Source: JBOGUF01 sp050696075
GTDB taxonomy: Bacteria > Chloroflexota > Chloroflexia > Thermomicrobiales > UBA6265
Length of the DNA: 6,181 bases
Assembly (NCBI GenBank): GCA_050696075.1
Contig: JBOGUF010000165.1
Coordinates: forward strand, 1-6,181
Direction of reading: 5' to 3'
The notes below the pieces were generated by a model that saw only the letters and a list, made by a program, of their open reading frames with translations, was not told where the DNA came from and did no database searches. The position numbers and the translations under genes are program-made. Shown in pieces: positions 4,867-6,181 of the stretch; within the stretch, counting starts at the first letter, position 1; each line of letters begins with the position of its first letter.

Positions 4867-6181
4867 ATGGTAGTCGGAAGGGTCAGAGTCTTCGCCATCG
4901 TCCTGGCAGCACTCGCGGTTCTTGGTACGGCGACTTCACTCGGAGCGGTGTCGCAGCCGAGCTACGACACGATTCGAATCGAGGAAGAGGGGGCCGGCAT
5001 CCCCTATCAGGTGTGGGTCGAATGGACCCCGCTGATAGTCACCACCCCTGACGGCGGGGCATGGGCTTTCTTCAGCGCCGAAGTAGTGCGCGGAGAAGAA
5101 CTCGGCACGAAGAAGCTCTATGCCGCTCGCTTCGATCCCGAGGCCGGCGTCTGGCAGCCGGCGACGGCGCTGCCGGGCGGGGAGATTCAATTTGGGCCGA
5201 GCGCCGAGGTAGACGGCGACGGCGCGGTGCATCTGATCTACTCCAACCGTGCCTCGGACGACCCGGGCGCCTTCTCGACGCTGGTCTACACGCGGACGAC
5301 GGCAGAGGGCGCTTGGACGGAGCCGGTGCAGATCGCGGCGAACGAGAACGCCGGGCATCAACTCAGTCCATCGCTGGCGATCGACGGCAACGGTGCGATG
5401 TATCTGGTCTGGCAAGATCAGCGCGGCGTGACCGCCGAGATGCGCGAGGCGTCGCCCTCGAATGCCGACATCTTGGGCTGTGCCCTGGCCGAAGACGGCG
5501 CCTGCGAGAGCCCGGTGACGGTAAGCGTGCGCCCGTCACCCGATACGAACGCCAGCCGGCCGCGGATCGAAGTCGACGGCAACCGGCTGATCGCCGTCTG
5601 GTCAACGTACGTGGGCTCAACGCCGGAGGAACTGAGTACGGCGCAGCGCGTCGAATGGAGCCAGCTCACCCTGGGCGAAGAGGACGCGAGTTGGGCGACG
5701 CCGCAAACGCTGATTGAGCGGGAGGGCGGCCTGGTCGGCGGTAAGCTGGTCGACGCGGCCGTCGACCCGAACGGCGGCGTCGTCGTCGTCTACGGGCGGC
5801 GGACCGATACGAACGTGCTGTACCTGACCCGCCTTGCCGCGGACGGGACCGAGTGGTCCGAGCCGTTGCCGATCGTCAGCGGCGATCGCGGCAGCTTCCC
5901 GTCGGTCGCGGTCGGGCCGGACGGTTCGGCGTACGTCGCGTTCAACGCGGGGAGCGGGATGACGGTCCGGGTCGGGGCGGTCGCGCTCGGCGCGGATCAG
6001 CCGCTGGCCAGCGAGGTGACGATCATCTCCGAAGCCGAAGAGGGGGCGCAGGGGCGTCCGGTGGTCGACGTTGACGCGAACGGCAAGGTCTGGGTGCTTT
6101 ATCTGCGCGAGCCAGCGGGGGGCGTGGCCAACGAAGTTCGCGCGCTGCGCGGCGCGGTGCTGACGACCGCGCCGGCCGCCG
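4867..6181 (+). CDS. Exported sialidase-fold (BNR-like) beta-propeller protein, 3' end missing
   Basis: The reading frame from ATG 4867 stays open for 438 codons to the window edge. GAGGT six bases upstream supports the start. Residues 1-27 are a signal peptide (MVVGRVRVF, then IVLAALAVLG, cleavage probably after LGA). The rest repeats a unit of about 50-65 residues centred on a strand-turn-strand pattern of the form P-x-hydrophobic-x-hydrophobic-D-x-x-G-x-hydrophobic-W/Y. Units are seen near residues 56 (VTTPDGGAWAFF), 111 (AEVDGDGAVHLIY), 168 (LAIDGNGAMYLVW), 232 (IEVDGNRLIAVW), 296 (AVDPNGGVVVVY), 345 (VAVGPDGSAYVAF) and 398 (VDVDANGKVWVLY). Most are followed by a W-x-x-P-type strand. This matches sialidase-like propellers, but strict Asp-boxes (SxDxGxxW) and the sialidase Arg triad were not recognised. 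A binding or structural role is therefore as likely as glycosidase activity. Linker and anchor regions may lie beyond the edge. Confidence 0.8.
   Translation, partial: MVVGRVRVFAIVLAALAVLGTATSLGAVSQPSYDTIRIEEEGAGIPYQVWVEWTPLIVTTPDGGAWAFFSAEVVRGEELGTKKLYAARFDPEAGVWQPATALPGGEIQFGPSAEVDGDGAVHLIYSNRASDDPGAFSTLVYTRTTAEGAWTEPVQIAANENAGHQLSPSLAIDGNGAMYLVWQDQRGVTAEMREASPSNADILGCALAEDGACESPVTVSVRPSPDTNASRPRIEVDGNRLIAVWSTYVGSTPEELSTAQRVEWSQLTLGEEDASWATPQTLIEREGGLVGGKLVDAAVDPNGGVVVVYGRRTDTNVLYLTRLAADGTEWSEPLPIVSGDRGSFPSVAVGPDGSAYVAFNAGSGMTVRVGAVALGADQPLASEVTIISEAEEGAQGRPVVDVDANGKVWVLYLREPAGGVANEVRALRGAVLTTAPAA

Noticed and set aside
5061..5717. A 218-codon rightward frame inside the beta-propeller region
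   Set aside because: Its translation is Arg/Gly-rich without any pattern, while the frame from 4867 gives a signal peptide, a good ribosome site and repeated propeller units through the same bases.

Overview
The window is GC-rich DNA from a bacterium that appears to secrete many proteins. The Pro/Thr/Glu-rich linkers (TPTPEPT type), the cupin plus bacterial SH3 architecture, the long exported beta-propeller and the GC-rich dispersed palindromic repeats all fit Chloroflexota, and in particular a Thermomicrobia/Sphaerobacter-like lineage. That placement comes from protein style only and was not checked against a database. There is no rRNA, tRNA, CRISPR array, transposase or phage gene.

Layout. 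Positions 1-215 hold the start of a leftward gene for an exported Gly/Ser/Asp-rich protein, cut by the window edge. Positions 216-1198 are a 983-base divergent intergenic region with no convincing gene. It contains a 10-G run, a perfect 16-bp palindrome, a terminator-like hairpin and, at 915-1033, a multi-hairpin repeat element. Two paralogous rightward genes follow at 1199-2461 and 2650-3930. Each encodes a signal peptide, a cupin domain with an intact first metal motif, a second degenerate cupin, a Pro/Thr/Glu linker and a C-terminal SH3b-like domain. The same repeat element occurs again at 2494-2628, directly before the second paralog. Next comes a secreted four-cysteine protein with a DUF4352-like beta-sandwich (4002-4709). 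The last gene is an exported sialidase-fold (BNR-like) beta-propeller protein starting at 4867 and running off the right edge.

How the parts may work together. All five proteins begin with a signal peptide or signal anchor, so this is an envelope/exoprotein locus. The two cupin-SH3b genes and their upstream repeats look like a tandem duplication of a repeat-plus-gene unit. The SH3b domains suggest binding to the cell envelope, with the cupins presented outside the membrane. No substrate can be read from the sequence, and a shared pathway is only inferred from adjacency.

Most notable points: (1) the repeat-gene-repeat-gene arrangement; (2) the hairpin design of the repeat, which includes a compensatory base-pair swap between copies and mutually exclusive pairings; (3) the same His-to-Met replacement in the second cupin metal motif of both paralogs; (4) a roughly 30-bp imperfect tandem duplication across the stop codon of the first paralog.
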